From positions 1-46,746 of the forward strand of contig JAQUYC010000012.1 of the NCBI GenBank assembly GCA_028692105.1: a DNA stretch of 46,746 bases, given 5' to 3'. The notes under the pieces were generated by a model. It was not told the DNA's origin. It worked only from the letters and a program-made list of their open reading frames with translations, and made no database searches. The stretch comes from Eubacteriales bacterium. GTDB taxonomy: Bacteria; Bacillota; Clostridia; Peptostreptococcales; Anaerovoracaceae. Positions 1-9,546 of this stretch are shown one piece after another; within the stretch, counting starts at the first letter, position 1, and each line of letters opens with the position of its first letter. Position numbers and translations under genes: made by a program.

Positions 1-42
1 GAAGGCTTCTTAGCTCTAAATAACTTGACTTCTTCACAGTAG

Positions 43-1795
<1,753 letters not shown>

Positions 1796-1968
1796 ACGGG
1801 ATTAAAAATCCCTAAGACTAACCCTCTAATACGTGGGTGTTTTTTTTATTATGTCAGTGACAATCGAACCAATGTGAGGGTATTCCAATTCAATCAAATT
1901 CTAAAAACACGGTACATTAGTTAATTAATTTCATATTATGTAGTGTCGATGAAAAAATCTACAAAACT

Positions 1969-1994
1969 TCTGTCTTTGCGCAATGCCGGACAGA
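1969..1994 (+). other. Leader stem-loop before the cysteine-rich gene
   Basis: TCTGTC (1969-1974) pairs with GACAGA (1989-1994), 22 bases before the GTG start at 2016. The right arm lies within CGGACAGAATGTA, a 13-base string found again in the leader of the SipW-like gene near 32 kb. Its function is unknown. Confidence 0.35.
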
Positions 1995-2015
1995 ATGTAA
2001 AGGGGAGGGGTTATC

Positions 2016-2378
2016 GTGCATGATCAAAATAATGAATGCGGCAGAGAAAATATAATCCGGCAATTACTAAAAGTGCAAGCGCAGGTCACAGTTGCCCCAT
2101 TTGTGAAGTGCGGAGAAACAAATGTTTACTGCGTAGACTCTCATATTAAACCAAACAGGAATTGCAAGAATAAGAAATATGGCTGTGATACATTCTGGGA
2201 ATCAGGCTGTACAAGAAATGAATGTAATTTTACTCTAACTCAGATAATCGGCATAGAAATCCCGATATCTTTTGATGCGAAGGTTGAAATAAAAGAAGGA
2301 ATAGTTTGCTGTGGCAGACCTGAATTAGAGAATGAATCAGAGGATAGAGAAAATAAACAATTTATCATGCAAATATAG
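2016..2378 (+). CDS. Small cysteine-rich protein, paralogue of the next gene; function unknown
   Basis: I do not recognise a named family for this 120-residue protein. It starts at GTG 2016 behind a strong purine-rich site (AGGGGAGGGG, 2001-2010); the ATG at 2020 is out of frame. It has no signal peptide or membrane segment, and about eleven cysteines. A pattern is shared with the following protein: VTVAP, then GETNVYCV, a Cys-rich middle, FTLTQIIGIEIPISFDA and a closing Cys-Cys-Gly-Arg-Pro. The two are therefore probably diverged tandem copies. Cysteine-rich proteins with no export signal are common in spore coat and exosporium layers of sporeformers, which makes a spore-surface role possible, but nothing in the sequence proves it. 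There is a 30-base gap before its neighbour, so they are likely co-transcribed. Confidence 0.7.
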   Translation: MHDQNNECGRENIIRQLLKVQAQVTVAPFVKCGETNVYCVDSHIKPNRNCKNKKYGCDTFWESGCTRNECNFTLTQIIGIEIPISFDAKVEIKEGIVCCGRPELENESEDRENKQFIMQI

Positions 2379-2417
2379 CATGTATTTATATCCAAATAAC
2401 TGAAAGGAATGAAAATT

Positions 2418-3191
2418 ATGTCTGCGTGTACTGATTGTAATAATACAAAGTTAAGAAAAATAAACGCTCTCCAAGTTGATGAGAAGTGTGAAGCTATTGT
2501 TCATGAAACGGTCTGTGTTCAGGGGACTGTAACGATAACACCGTCAGTAGTAAGCGGGGAAAGCACGTCATTTTGCGTGGGTAATCCGATAATTGGAAGG
2601 TGTGCAGGAGAATTGCAGAGCAGCTGCGTATTTACTGTAAGTCAAAATATCTGTGTTCAGATTCCATTGACATTCTCTGCTTCTGCTTCTGCTGTCGAAG
2701 ATGGGCTTGTTTGCGGAGAACCTGACATAGGGCCATGCACGGGCGTAGGTGCGTGTACTCGAACTATAGGATTCTTTAGAAATAACCCCGATATTACTAA
2801 TGAGTTGATAGCTAATGCCGGTGGTTCTATTATACTGGGCGTTGGCAGCGATGGCCTTAGTTTCACCGTTACAACGGCTAATTCAAATGCTGTCCTGACT
2901 TTTATGACTCCATCACCCCCGGCGCCGGAAGATCCGCCGCTTGCTCAACAATATCAAAACCTATATGCTCAGCTGCTCGTAGCTAATTTAAATGTCATTA
3001 ATTTACAGGCTCAGGGAGCAGAGATTTGCCCGTTTGCAATAACTGCTATAAATAATGCAAATACCTTTCTTGCGAATTCGCCTCCGGGCGGAACTACCGG
3101 AGCTCCCGGTTTTCAGGAACCGCTTGAAAGCTTTAATTCAGGTGAAGCCCAAGGATGCCCGGTGCATTGTGAAGACACAAATAATGAGTAA
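2418..3191 (+). CDS. Cysteine-rich protein with a TRTxGFFRNNP (YWKNHP-like) domain; function unknown
   Basis: The 257-residue product has two parts. The N-terminal ~100 residues repeat the pattern of the preceding protein (VTITPSVVSGE, FCVGNPIIGRC, CVFTVSQNICVQIPLTFSA). The second half opens with CTRTIGFFRNNP and later has LLVANLNVINLQAQGA and ITAINNANTFLA. This recalls the CTRTxGYWKNHP...AAKLN domain seen in many bacterial and archaeal surface proteins. No export signal is visible. The start is placed at ATG 2418 rather than 2409, because the AAAGGA site at 2403-2408 abuts 2409 but is well spaced for 2418. Proline- and glycine-rich segments near 168-175 and 228-238 look like flexible linkers. 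A spore-surface or self-assembling layer role is a guess from composition. Confidence 0.75.
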   Translation: MSACTDCNNTKLRKINALQVDEKCEAIVHETVCVQGTVTITPSVVSGESTSFCVGNPIIGRCAGELQSSCVFTVSQNICVQIPLTFSASASAVEDGLVCGEPDIGPCTGVGACTRTIGFFRNNPDITNELIANAGGSIILGVGSDGLSFTVTTANSNAVLTFMTPSPPAPEDPPLAQQYQNLYAQLLVANLNVINLQAQGAEICPFAITAINNANTFLANSPPGGTTGAPGFQEPLESFNSGEAQGCPVHCEDTNNE

Positions 3192-3218
3192 TATTAGCCG
3201 CTAAACCCGTCAAACAAA

Positions 3219-3300
3219 ATGAAAGCCGCATATGCTATGCGACTTTTCATCTTAAATAAAGCAGCATGAAGCAAACGAGCTTAATGCTGCTTTTCATTTT
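3219..3300. terminator. Back-to-back terminators between convergent genes
   Basis: Two hairpins lie between the plus-strand cysteine-rich gene and minus-strand deoD. GCAGCAT (3261-3267) pairs with ATGCTGC (3284-3290) and is followed by TTTTCATTTT, serving the plus strand. A longer stem at 3219-3250 (ATGAAAGCCGCATA with its near-complement) is followed on the minus strand by a T-rich run, serving deoD. Confidence 0.75.
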
Positions 3301-3307
3301 CCTATAA

Positions 3308-4018
3308 CTATGATGCTATTGCTGTTTCCAGTGCTATATGCATCATTTCAGTAAAGCTTTTTTCTCTTTCTTCAGCAGTTGCATGCTCCGATGTAATGAA
3401 ATCATCACTGATTGTAACCATACAAAGAGCCCTTGCCCCTAAATAAGCAGCATTCATATATAATGCTGCAGCTTCCATTTCTACAGCTAAAACATTCATT
3501 TTTGCCCATTTCTTCCACCAGTCATCCTGAAGCTCATAGAACACATCACAGGATACGATATTCCCTGCACGAACCGGGATGCCAAGATTGTCAGCACAGG
3601 CTTTTGCAGTTAATAGCAAATCAAAGTCTGCACACGGAGAGTAGCTTCCATTGATATCAAAGGTATGAGCGTAATTGGAATCAGTTGACGTACTCACTCC
3701 AAATACTATATCTTTGAGATTAATATTTTTCTGAATAGAACCGGCCGAACCGATTCGGATAAGGTTTTTTACCCCGTATTCAGCAATCAGCTCCCAGCTA
3801 TAGATTCCCATGGAGGGCATGCCCATGCCGGTACCCTGAACAGAAACAGGAACACCCTTATATTTGCCTGTATAACCCAGCATTCCTCTGATTTCATTGT
3901 AACACTTCGGGCTGTCCAGGAAATTTTCCGCTATAAATTTTGCCCTGAGCGGATCACCGGGCAGAAGGATGGATTCCGCGATTTCGCCTTTTCTCGCTGC
4001 GTAAATATGAGCAGTCAT
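3308..4018 (-). CDS. deoD: Purine-nucleoside phosphorylase, DeoD type
   Basis: DeoD splits purine (deoxy)ribonucleosides with phosphate into free base and (deoxy)ribose 1-phosphate in the cytoplasmic salvage pathway. At 236 residues it has the usual hexameric-PNP length. Family marks include the phosphate-binding LLPGDPLRAK near the N-terminus, GTGMGMPSMGIY, IRIGSAGS, the nucleoside-binding AVEMEAAALY, and TISDD carrying the proton-donating aspartate. AGGAGG lies seven bases before the ATG. It stands alone, divergent from the acyl-CoA ligase, with no phosphopentomutase (deoB) or other deo gene next to it in the window. Confidence 0.95.
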   Translation of the reverse strand: MTAHIYAARKGEIAESILLPGDPLRAKFIAENFLDSPKCYNEIRGMLGYTGKYKGVPVSVQGTGMGMPSMGIYSWELIAEYGVKNLIRIGSAGSIQKNINLKDIVFGVSTSTDSNYAHTFDINGSYSPCADFDLLLTAKACADNLGIPVRAGNIVSCDVFYELQDDWWKKWAKMNVLAVEMEAAALYMNAAYLGARALCMVTISDDFITSEHATAEEREKSFTEMMHIALETAIAS

Positions 4019-4064
4019 AAAACAACCTCCTGATTCTTATTAATAATACAATAATTATATATAT

Positions 4065-4093
4065 AGTATATCATACAGCATGGAGGGTGGAAA
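4065..4093 (-). promoter_or_regulatory. Candidate sigma-A promoter for deoD
   Basis: Read on the minus strand, TTTCCA (4093-4088) and TATACT (4070-4065) are 17 bases apart and lie about 50 bases before the deoD start. The -35 box is a poor match, so this is tentative. Confidence 0.4.
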
Positions 4094-4211
4094 CATATTA
4101 ATCATTGTTTAGTTAACGATTTTATTCTGCACTATTATGATAATTTGTAGAATTATGTGATATTATGTTTTATATAACAATATTTAAATTATGTATTTCA
4201 GAGGAGATGAA

Positions 4212-5990
4212 ATGGATAATAATCAGAAAGAATTCAATGAACCAGGGCTGAGGTATCATGAAGTAAGAGAAATTAGCACATTAAAAGAAATGCTGAATTC
4301 GAGTGTCAGTCTTTACTCAGAAAGACCGGCTTTTTTGGTAAAAAAAGTCAAGGCCGGAGAGTATTTCCCTATTACTTATTCACAGGTCGGGCATGATGTG
4401 GATGCACTGGGAACGAAATTGATGGAAATGGGGTTAAAAGATGCAAAGATTGCGATCATAGGAGAGAATTGCTATGAATGGGTTGTTTCCTATTATGCAG
4501 TAGTAAATGGTACGGGAACAGTTGTACCGCTTGATAAGGAGCTTACCCGTGAAGAAATTTATTATCTTTTAAAGACTGCTGACTGTAGGGCGATTTTCTA
4601 TACTCAAAGCTATGAAGAATATTTTAAGGATTTCGATATAGACTTCAAGTTTAGAATGAAAGTATACGGAGACAGGACTGATATGGCTCAGGCATTGCAT
4701 GAATCTCCGGAGGCGGATGCAGGTAATGGAGGGTTCTATCAATGGGAGGACCTGGTCGCTTCAGGAGAAAAAATGCTAGCACAAGGTGACCGCAGCTTTA
4801 TCGATGCAGAAATAGATGCGGATGAAATGAAAATCATTCTTTTCACATCAGGAACAACCGAGGCAGCTAAAGGCGTTATGTTAAGTCATCGCAATATAGC
4901 TTCAAGCGTCATGGACACCTGTAGGATTGCAGATATAAGACCCGATGACAGGACATTATCCATACTGCCCATTCACCATACATTTGAGTCCACTATGGGT
5001 ATGTCACTGGTCCTTTACCGTGGAGCATCAGTAGCATTTTATGAAGGGCTAAAGTATATAACAAAGAACCTTGCGGAAGCACAGGCTACAGTACTGATAG
5101 GAGTGCCGCTGATTTTTGAATCCGTATATGATAAGATCTGGAAACAAGCAGAAAAAACCGGAAAATCAACAGCCTTAAAAAAGGCAATTAAACTGAATAA
5201 AACACTGAAACTTTTTGGGATCGATGCAAGCAGAAAGCTTTTTAAAAGCATTCATGAGAAGTTTGGCGGGAAATTAAGATTGCTCGTAACCGGTGCGGCA
5301 GCAATAGACCCAAATGTATTGCGCGGTTTTGAGGATTTGGGTTTTCGTATGCTGCAGGGCTATGGCCTGACTGAATGTTCCCCGCTGGTATCAGGCACAC
5401 CGGATTTCTGCAATGGGTATAAAAAGGCCGGATCTGTAGGCCCATCTGTTGCCAGTGGTGAAATAAGGATTGTAGATAAAGATGAGGATGGAATAGGAGA
5501 AATCACCTCCAAAGGCCCAAATGTGATGCTTGGATACTACAATATGCCTGAAAAAACCAACGAGGTGCTTAAAGACGGATGGTTTTATACCGGAGACCTT
5601 GGATTTATGGATAAAGAAGGCTGGCTGTATATAACCGGAAGAAAGAAAAATGTAATAGTCACCAAAACAGGTAAAAATATTTATCCGGAAGAAGTAGAGT
5701 ACTATATAAACCGTAATAAATATATTCAGGAAAGCCTGGTGCATGCCTCCTTTGATGAAGACGATGATGATGTCCGGGTCAGTGCACAGGTTCGACCGAA
5801 TTATGAACTTATTTATGAAGAATTCGGAGAAAGCTTCGGTGATGAGGAAGTCCAATCTTTGATAAAGAGAGCTATCTCTGAGATCAACGAAAAACTGCCA
5901 ATCTATAAGAGAATAAGAGGCATAGCAGTCAGAAAGGATGAGTTTATCAAAACCACAACAAAGAAGATCCAAAGACATAAAAACATTTAG
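4212..5990 (+). CDS. AMP-forming long-chain fatty acid-CoA ligase
   Basis: The 592-residue protein belongs to the AMP-binding (ANL) superfamily and should activate a fatty acid with ATP and join it to CoA. Visible motifs are the phosphate-binding loop LFTSGTTEAAKG, the HHTFE segment, the adenine-binding GYGLTECSP, YTGDLGF with the ribose-binding aspartate, and the hinge ITGRKKNVIVTKTGKNIYPEE. The C-terminal lid ends in a TTTKKIQR segment with the catalytic lysine region. The overall form is the long-chain (FadD15-like) type rather than acetyl-CoA synthetase; chain length cannot be read from sequence. Start ATG 4212 follows AGAGGAGA; an in-frame ATG at 4191 lacks a site. It is monocistronic, ending at a strong terminator. 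It could feed phospholipid synthesis from exogenous fatty acids. Confidence 0.88.
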   Translation: MDNNQKEFNEPGLRYHEVREISTLKEMLNSSVSLYSERPAFLVKKVKAGEYFPITYSQVGHDVDALGTKLMEMGLKDAKIAIIGENCYEWVVSYYAVVNGTGTVVPLDKELTREEIYYLLKTADCRAIFYTQSYEEYFKDFDIDFKFRMKVYGDRTDMAQALHESPEADAGNGGFYQWEDLVASGEKMLAQGDRSFIDAEIDADEMKIILFTSGTTEAAKGVMLSHRNIASSVMDTCRIADIRPDDRTLSILPIHHTFESTMGMSLVLYRGASVAFYEGLKYITKNLAEAQATVLIGVPLIFESVYDKIWKQAEKTGKSTALKKAIKLNKTLKLFGIDASRKLFKSIHEKFGGKLRLLVTGAAAIDPNVLRGFEDLGFRMLQGYGLTECSPLVSGTPDFCNGYKKAGSVGPSVASGEIRIVDKDEDGIGEITSKGPNVMLGYYNMPEKTNEVLKDGWFYTGDLGFMDKEGWLYITGRKKNVIVTKTGKNIYPEEVEYYINRNKYIQESLVHASFDEDDDDVRVSAQVRPNYELIYEEFGESFGDEEVQSLIKRAISEINEKLPIYKRIRGIAVRKDEFIKTTTKKIQRHKNI

Positions 5991-6027
5991 TGCAGTCTAC
6001 AACTTAGTACATAAGTTATTTCCAATA

Positions 6028-6070
6028 AAAAAACGATATCCATCCCTCAAAGGTCGGATATCGTTTTCAA
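6028..6070. terminator. Bidirectional intrinsic terminator
   Basis: A perfect 12-base stem (AAAACGATATCC at 6030-6041, GGATATCGTTTT at 6056-6067) with A and T runs on either side separates the convergent acyl-CoA ligase and Rnk-like genes and can serve both strands. Confidence 0.9.
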
Positions 6071-6078
6071 TAATATAC

Positions 6079-6489
6079 TTATAAATCATAATCACCGGCT
6101 GCTTCAGGCTGATACAGAATGTGCTTAATATGTATATCCATTACACCGGAAGGAACTTCACAATTGATCGTATCTCCTTCGCTGTAACCAAGGATAGCTG
6201 TACCTATCGGTGATAATACGGATATTTTATTATCTATTAAGTCGGAATCCAGCGGATAAACCAAAGAAATTTCCTCCTCAAATCCGTTTAAATCCACAAG
6301 AATTTTGGAATTCATGGTTATTACATTACGCGGAAGCATTTTCCCATCTACTATTTTTGCACTTTTTAATTCATTTTCAAGTTCACGGAAGGATGCATCA
6401 TCCCCAAGCACCCCTTCTATCAATGCCTCACTTAATAGTTCTTTTAATCTGTCATAATCATTTTGAGTGATGTAAATTTGTCTTGACAA
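6079..6489 (-). CDS. GreA/GreB-family transcription factor of the Rnk type
   Basis: The 136-residue protein has a short N-terminal helical segment (SRQIYITQNDYDRLKELL, then an acidic helix pair) and a GreA/GreB C-terminal domain (about 75-130: VYPLDSD, ISVLSPIGTAILGYSEGD). The short N-terminal part is characteristic of Rnk, which binds RNA polymerase near the secondary channel but is thought to lack the full cleavage-stimulating coiled coil of GreA. The TTG start at 6489 is chosen because CGGAGG sits seven bases upstream on the minus strand; the ATG further upstream (6516) has no site and would add nine unrelated residues. It is encoded alone. A canonical GreA with a longer coiled coil is the alternative, but the length argues against it. 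Confidence 0.8.
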   Translation of the reverse strand: MSRQIYITQNDYDRLKELLSEALIEGVLGDDASFRELENELKSAKIVDGKMLPRNVITMNSKILVDLNGFEEEISLVYPLDSDLIDNKISVLSPIGTAILGYSEGDTINCEVPSGVMDIHIKHILYQPEAAGDYDL

Positions 6490-6610
6490 CTTCGCACCTC
6501 CGATATTAAATATCAAACCTATTGATTGAAATTTCTTTTCTCTGATTATAAATTCTCATAGTCTTAAATAAAAAAATAAAAGGTCCTTCATTTTAATGCT
6601 TAATGTACAC

Positions 6611-6639
6611 AAAAACAAAAGCCCTTCATAGGAAACTTT
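6611..6639 (-). terminator. Intrinsic terminator, minus strand, between ldcA and the Rnk-like gene
   Basis: On the minus strand AAAG..TCCT pairs with AGGGCTTT (6639-6618) and is followed by TTGTTTTT. It would end the ldcA transcript. It also lies between a good promoter (6669-6696) and the Rnk-like start, so it could act as an attenuator. Confidence 0.6.
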
Positions 6640-6668
6640 AATCCATGACGGTTCTTCTTTATAGTCTC

Positions 6669-6696
6669 ATTATAGCATAGAAATAATTTTAAGCAA
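6669..6696 (-). promoter_or_regulatory. Sigma-A type promoter upstream of the Rnk-like gene
   Basis: On the minus strand TTGCTT (6696-6691) and a perfect TATAAT (6674-6669) are 16 bases apart. The start would leave a leader of about 170 bases that contains the terminator hairpin at 6639-6611. Confidence 0.6.
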
Positions 6697-6752
6697 GCGA
6701 TTTGAAACTTAAATTGAAGATCCGAATTTTTGTTTTTTTGATACATAAAAAG

Positions 6753-7694
6753 TCATTGTGTTGCCGCCTCCAGAAATTCTACAGTTCTTTTTCTTGTGTC
6801 GAGTCTTGTCTTGACACCCATGGGGATTGATATCTGGGGATAAATATGTCCTGCTCGGAGATTGTTAACAGTCGGTTTTCCAAAGGGTTTTATGATCTCA
6901 TCAAAGATTTGATGCAAGGATAGATTCTGTTCCGGCAGCAGGTCGGGATCTCCGCAATCCGCCCAGGTTCCAAGAATAATACCGACACAGTCTTTAAATT
7001 TCCCTGCTAAGGCAAGAGCAGTCAGACCCCTGTCGATTTGATAGTGCTTTTCATTCACATCTTCGATAAACAATATTTTATTCTTTGTATTGATCTCATA
7101 AGGGGAGCCTAAAGTTGCATTTAATACAGAGAGGTTTCCTCCAATTATAGGTCCTTCTGCTACTCCTGCATTGATTATTTCAAGAGATTGACCTTCTATA
7201 ACCGGAGTTTGGCCAATTGGCTCAGGAGAAAAGAGGCATTCTGTCAGACTACCTAGCGTTACAGAGTCAAGTGTTTCCCACCCCCGCGAAGGCATGGGTG
7301 AATGGAGAGTAACCAAATTACATAATTGATTTATAGCTATATGCAGTGCAGTAATATCACTGTACCCTAACAGTAATTTGGGATTCTTTGAAATTACCCG
7401 GTAATCTATTTTCTCAAGAATCCTTGAAACTCCATAACCGCCGCGAAGGCAGAATACTGCATCAATCGCAGGATTGGCAAAAGCATTGACGATATCAGCG
7501 GCACGTACTGTGTCAGAGCCGGAAAGATATCCATGCACTTTTGTAGCAGAAGGGTAAATGACAGGTATCATACCAAGGAATCTAACCGAATCAACAGCAA
7601 GCATAAGCTGTTCACTATCAACCGGGGAAGATGGGGCTATAAGAGCAATCCTATTGCCGTGTTTCAAACATTTTGGTCTTATCATCGGGCACAT
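6753..7694 (-). CDS. ldcA: LD-carboxypeptidase, peptidase family S66
   Basis: This cytoplasmic-type serine peptidase removes the terminal D-alanine from tetrapeptides during murein recycling; some S66 relatives instead cleave peptide antibiotics such as microcin C7. The 313-residue protein shows the family marks: IALIAPSSPV at the N-terminus, FCLRGGYG, the nucleophile Ser112 in LLGYSDIT, a glutamate near 210 in FIEDVNEK and a histidine near 283 in RAGHIYPQ, completing the Ser-Glu-His triad. No signal peptide is present. The ATG at 7694 follows AAAGGTG by seven bases. It is divergent from the M20 amidohydrolase with about 100 bases between them. Its exact substrate cannot be told from sequence. 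Confidence 0.88.
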   Translation of the reverse strand: MCPMIRPKCLKHGNRIALIAPSSPVDSEQLMLAVDSVRFLGMIPVIYPSATKVHGYLSGSDTVRAADIVNAFANPAIDAVFCLRGGYGVSRILEKIDYRVISKNPKLLLGYSDITALHIAINQLCNLVTLHSPMPSRGWETLDSVTLGSLTECLFSPEPIGQTPVIEGQSLEIINAGVAEGPIIGGNLSVLNATLGSPYEINTKNKILFIEDVNEKHYQIDRGLTALALAGKFKDCVGIILGTWADCGDPDLLPEQNLSLHQIFDEIIKPFGKPTVNNLRAGHIYPQISIPMGVKTRLDTRKRTVEFLEAATQ

Positions 7695-7792
7695 AGTTCA
7701 GCACCTTTCTTTGATTTAACAAATAAATCTGTTTTGTCTTTAATATTATATTAATGAAGCCCGGCAATTAATACCGTAAGGGAGGGATTTTA

Positions 7793-8965
7793 TTGATCGA
7801 TCTTGTGAATTTGGATGTACTGATTAGAGAGGCAGAGATATGGGCAATCGGACTCAGACGGGATTTTCACCGATGGCCTGAACTTGGAAACAAGGAATTT
7901 CGTACAGCGGAACGAGTCAGGAAAGAATTGAAGGAACTCAATATTGAGATAGAGAACACGCTCAAGACAGGGATCGCAGGTACATTGGAAGGTCATAAAG
8001 GTAAAACGATTGCACTGCGCGCCGACATGGATGCTTTGCCGATTCAGGAGGCTGTACCTCTTCCTTTTGCATCGGAAAGAAAGGGAATTATGCATGCTTG
8101 CGGTCATGATGTTCATATGGCAATTTTGCTTGGAACGGCAATGGTTTTAAGCAAAATCAAGAATCAGATTAATGGGACGGTTAAATTTATATTTCAACCG
8201 GCAGAGGAAACTACAGGCGGAGCAAGAAGAATGATTGAAAAGGGGTGCTTAGAGCCTAAGACAGATTATATTTTAGGACTTCATGTTAAACCGGATCTCC
8301 CCGCAGGTACAATAGGAATAAAATACGGAAAAGTTCATGCATCTTCCGATGTTTTCAGCATTATTATAAGAGGGAAAATCAGTCATGCCGCATACCCAGA
8401 GTTAGGCATCGATTCCATAGCAGCCGCTTCCCAGATCGTAACAGGAATACAAAGCATAATTTCAAGAAATATCAGCCCGCTTGCTTCCTCTGTTATCACA
8501 ATCGGCAGTATTCATGGCGGAAATGCAATAAACTTGATTGCAGATACCGTGACTCTTGAAGGAACCATAAGAGCTTTGGATCATTGCAGCAGAGAATTAC
8601 TCAAAAACAGATTGAAGGATATGTCACACAATATCGCGAAAGCCTACGGCGCAAAAGCAGAAGTAAAATTTCAAAAAGGGTATCCTGCTTTGATCAATGA
8701 TAACCTTATAGTAGATGTAATAAAGAATGTTGCAATTTGTGAAACCGCAGTAGAAAAGGTGGTCGAATTAAAAGAACCGACAATGGGCGTAGAGGACTTT
8801 TCATTATATCTTGAAAAGGTTCCGGGTGCATTCATTTTTTTGGGAAGCGGTTATAAGGGAAAAGAGAACGAAGGAATTCATCAAGAAGGGTTTAATGTAG
8901 ATGAAAAATGCATTGGAATAGGCATTCAGCTGGAGGTCATGTCAATATTAAAGTTAATGGAATGA
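7793..8965 (+). CDS. M20-family amidohydrolase (N-acyl-amino acid or peptide deacylase)
   Basis: The 390-residue enzyme is a metal-dependent amidohydrolase of the aminoacylase/hippurate hydrolase group. It has the LRADMDALPIQE segment, metal-binding HACGHDVH (Cys103, His105), the QPAEETTGG segment with catalytic and metal-binding glutamates near 138-139, a histidine in LGLHVKP, and the dimerisation domain (about 185-295) marked by GKISHAAYPELGID. The C-terminal IHQEGFNVDE supplies the last histidine. The start is TTG 7793 with GGAGGG six bases upstream. It may release amino acids from N-acylated substrates, or act on auxin-like or N-acetyl-diaminopimelate compounds; the family does not settle this. 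No transporter is adjacent. Confidence 0.85.
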   Translation: MIDLVNLDVLIREAEIWAIGLRRDFHRWPELGNKEFRTAERVRKELKELNIEIENTLKTGIAGTLEGHKGKTIALRADMDALPIQEAVPLPFASERKGIMHACGHDVHMAILLGTAMVLSKIKNQINGTVKFIFQPAEETTGGARRMIEKGCLEPKTDYILGLHVKPDLPAGTIGIKYGKVHASSDVFSIIIRGKISHAAYPELGIDSIAAASQIVTGIQSIISRNISPLASSVITIGSIHGGNAINLIADTVTLEGTIRALDHCSRELLKNRLKDMSHNIAKAYGAKAEVKFQKGYPALINDNLIVDVIKNVAICETAVEKVVELKEPTMGVEDFSLYLEKVPGAFIFLGSGYKGKENEGIHQEGFNVDEKCIGIGIQLEVMSILKLME

Positions 8966-9090
8966 GAAACGTTAATGAAGATATCAAAAAATAAATCATG
9001 CCTTAAAATCGGGAGACACATCCGATCCAGGCACGATTGATTCGTATTTCTCTTGTGCATTTAACTTATGCACTGTGGGGACGGGTGAGA

Positions 9091-9360
9091 TTATTCTGCT
9101 TTTGCCTTACTGAATCTTTTCGTCAGTCTGGAAACTTTTCTGGAAGCAGCGTTCTTATGGATTGTTCCTTTGGACGCAGCCTGCATCAGTTTCTTTTCCG
9201 CCAAAGTCAGCTTTTCTTTAGCTGTTTCAAAATCCTCGGAAGCGATTGCTGCTTCAAAGTTTTTAATGATAGCCTTCAAATGAGACTTTACTCGTCTGTT
9301 GGAAGCTGTCTTTTTTGCGATAACGCCGATTCTTTTCTTTGCAGATCTAATATTTGCCAT
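9091..9360 (-). CDS. rpsT: 30S ribosomal protein S20
   Basis: S20 binds 16S rRNA and is needed for 30S assembly. The 89-residue, lysine-rich, all-helical sequence begins MANIRSAKKRI and carries the typical KKTASNRRVKSHLKA and GTIHKNAASRKVSRLTKR segments. The start is placed at the MANIRS methionine (9360), seven codons inside a longer open frame, because GGGGTG lies upstream at the right distance and all S20 proteins begin here. It has its own promoter and is transcribed away from gpr, next to which it is commonly found in clostridia. Confidence 0.97.
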   Translation of the reverse strand: MANIRSAKKRIGVIAKKTASNRRVKSHLKAIIKNFEAAIASEDFETAKEKLTLAEKKLMQAASKGTIHKNAASRKVSRLTKRFSKAKAE

Positions 9361-9396
9361 GATTTCACCCCACTTTCGCAAAATATTGCAAGGTTC

Positions 9397-9425
9397 AGTA
9401 TATATGAATAGAAAGAAAAAAGCAA
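9397..9425 (-). promoter_or_regulatory. Sigma-A promoter of rpsT
   Basis: On the minus strand TTGCTT (9425-9420) and TATACT (9402-9397) are exactly 17 bases apart and lie 37 bases before the S20 start codon. Confidence 0.7.
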
Positions 9426-9459
9426 GGGAAAAATGAATAAATAAGGAAGTAGAAATCTA

Positions 9460-9512
9460 CAAGTAAAACTTGTGATTTCGTTTCGCCATCAATTTGTTTC
9501 ACAAATTGGGCG
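9460..9512. other. Pair of hairpins in the rpsT-gpr intergenic region
   Basis: ACAAG/CTTGT closes a five-base loop near 9460-9474. CGCC plus CAATTTG (9484-9496) pairs with CAAATTGGGCG (9502-9512) with a two-base bulge. Neither has a clear T run on the plus strand. They lie where the sporulation promoter of gpr is expected; no sigma-F/G promoter could be fixed with confidence. Confidence 0.35.
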
Positions 9513-9546
9513 AGCTATTATAGGAGTGAAAGAGAGGCAATAATAA

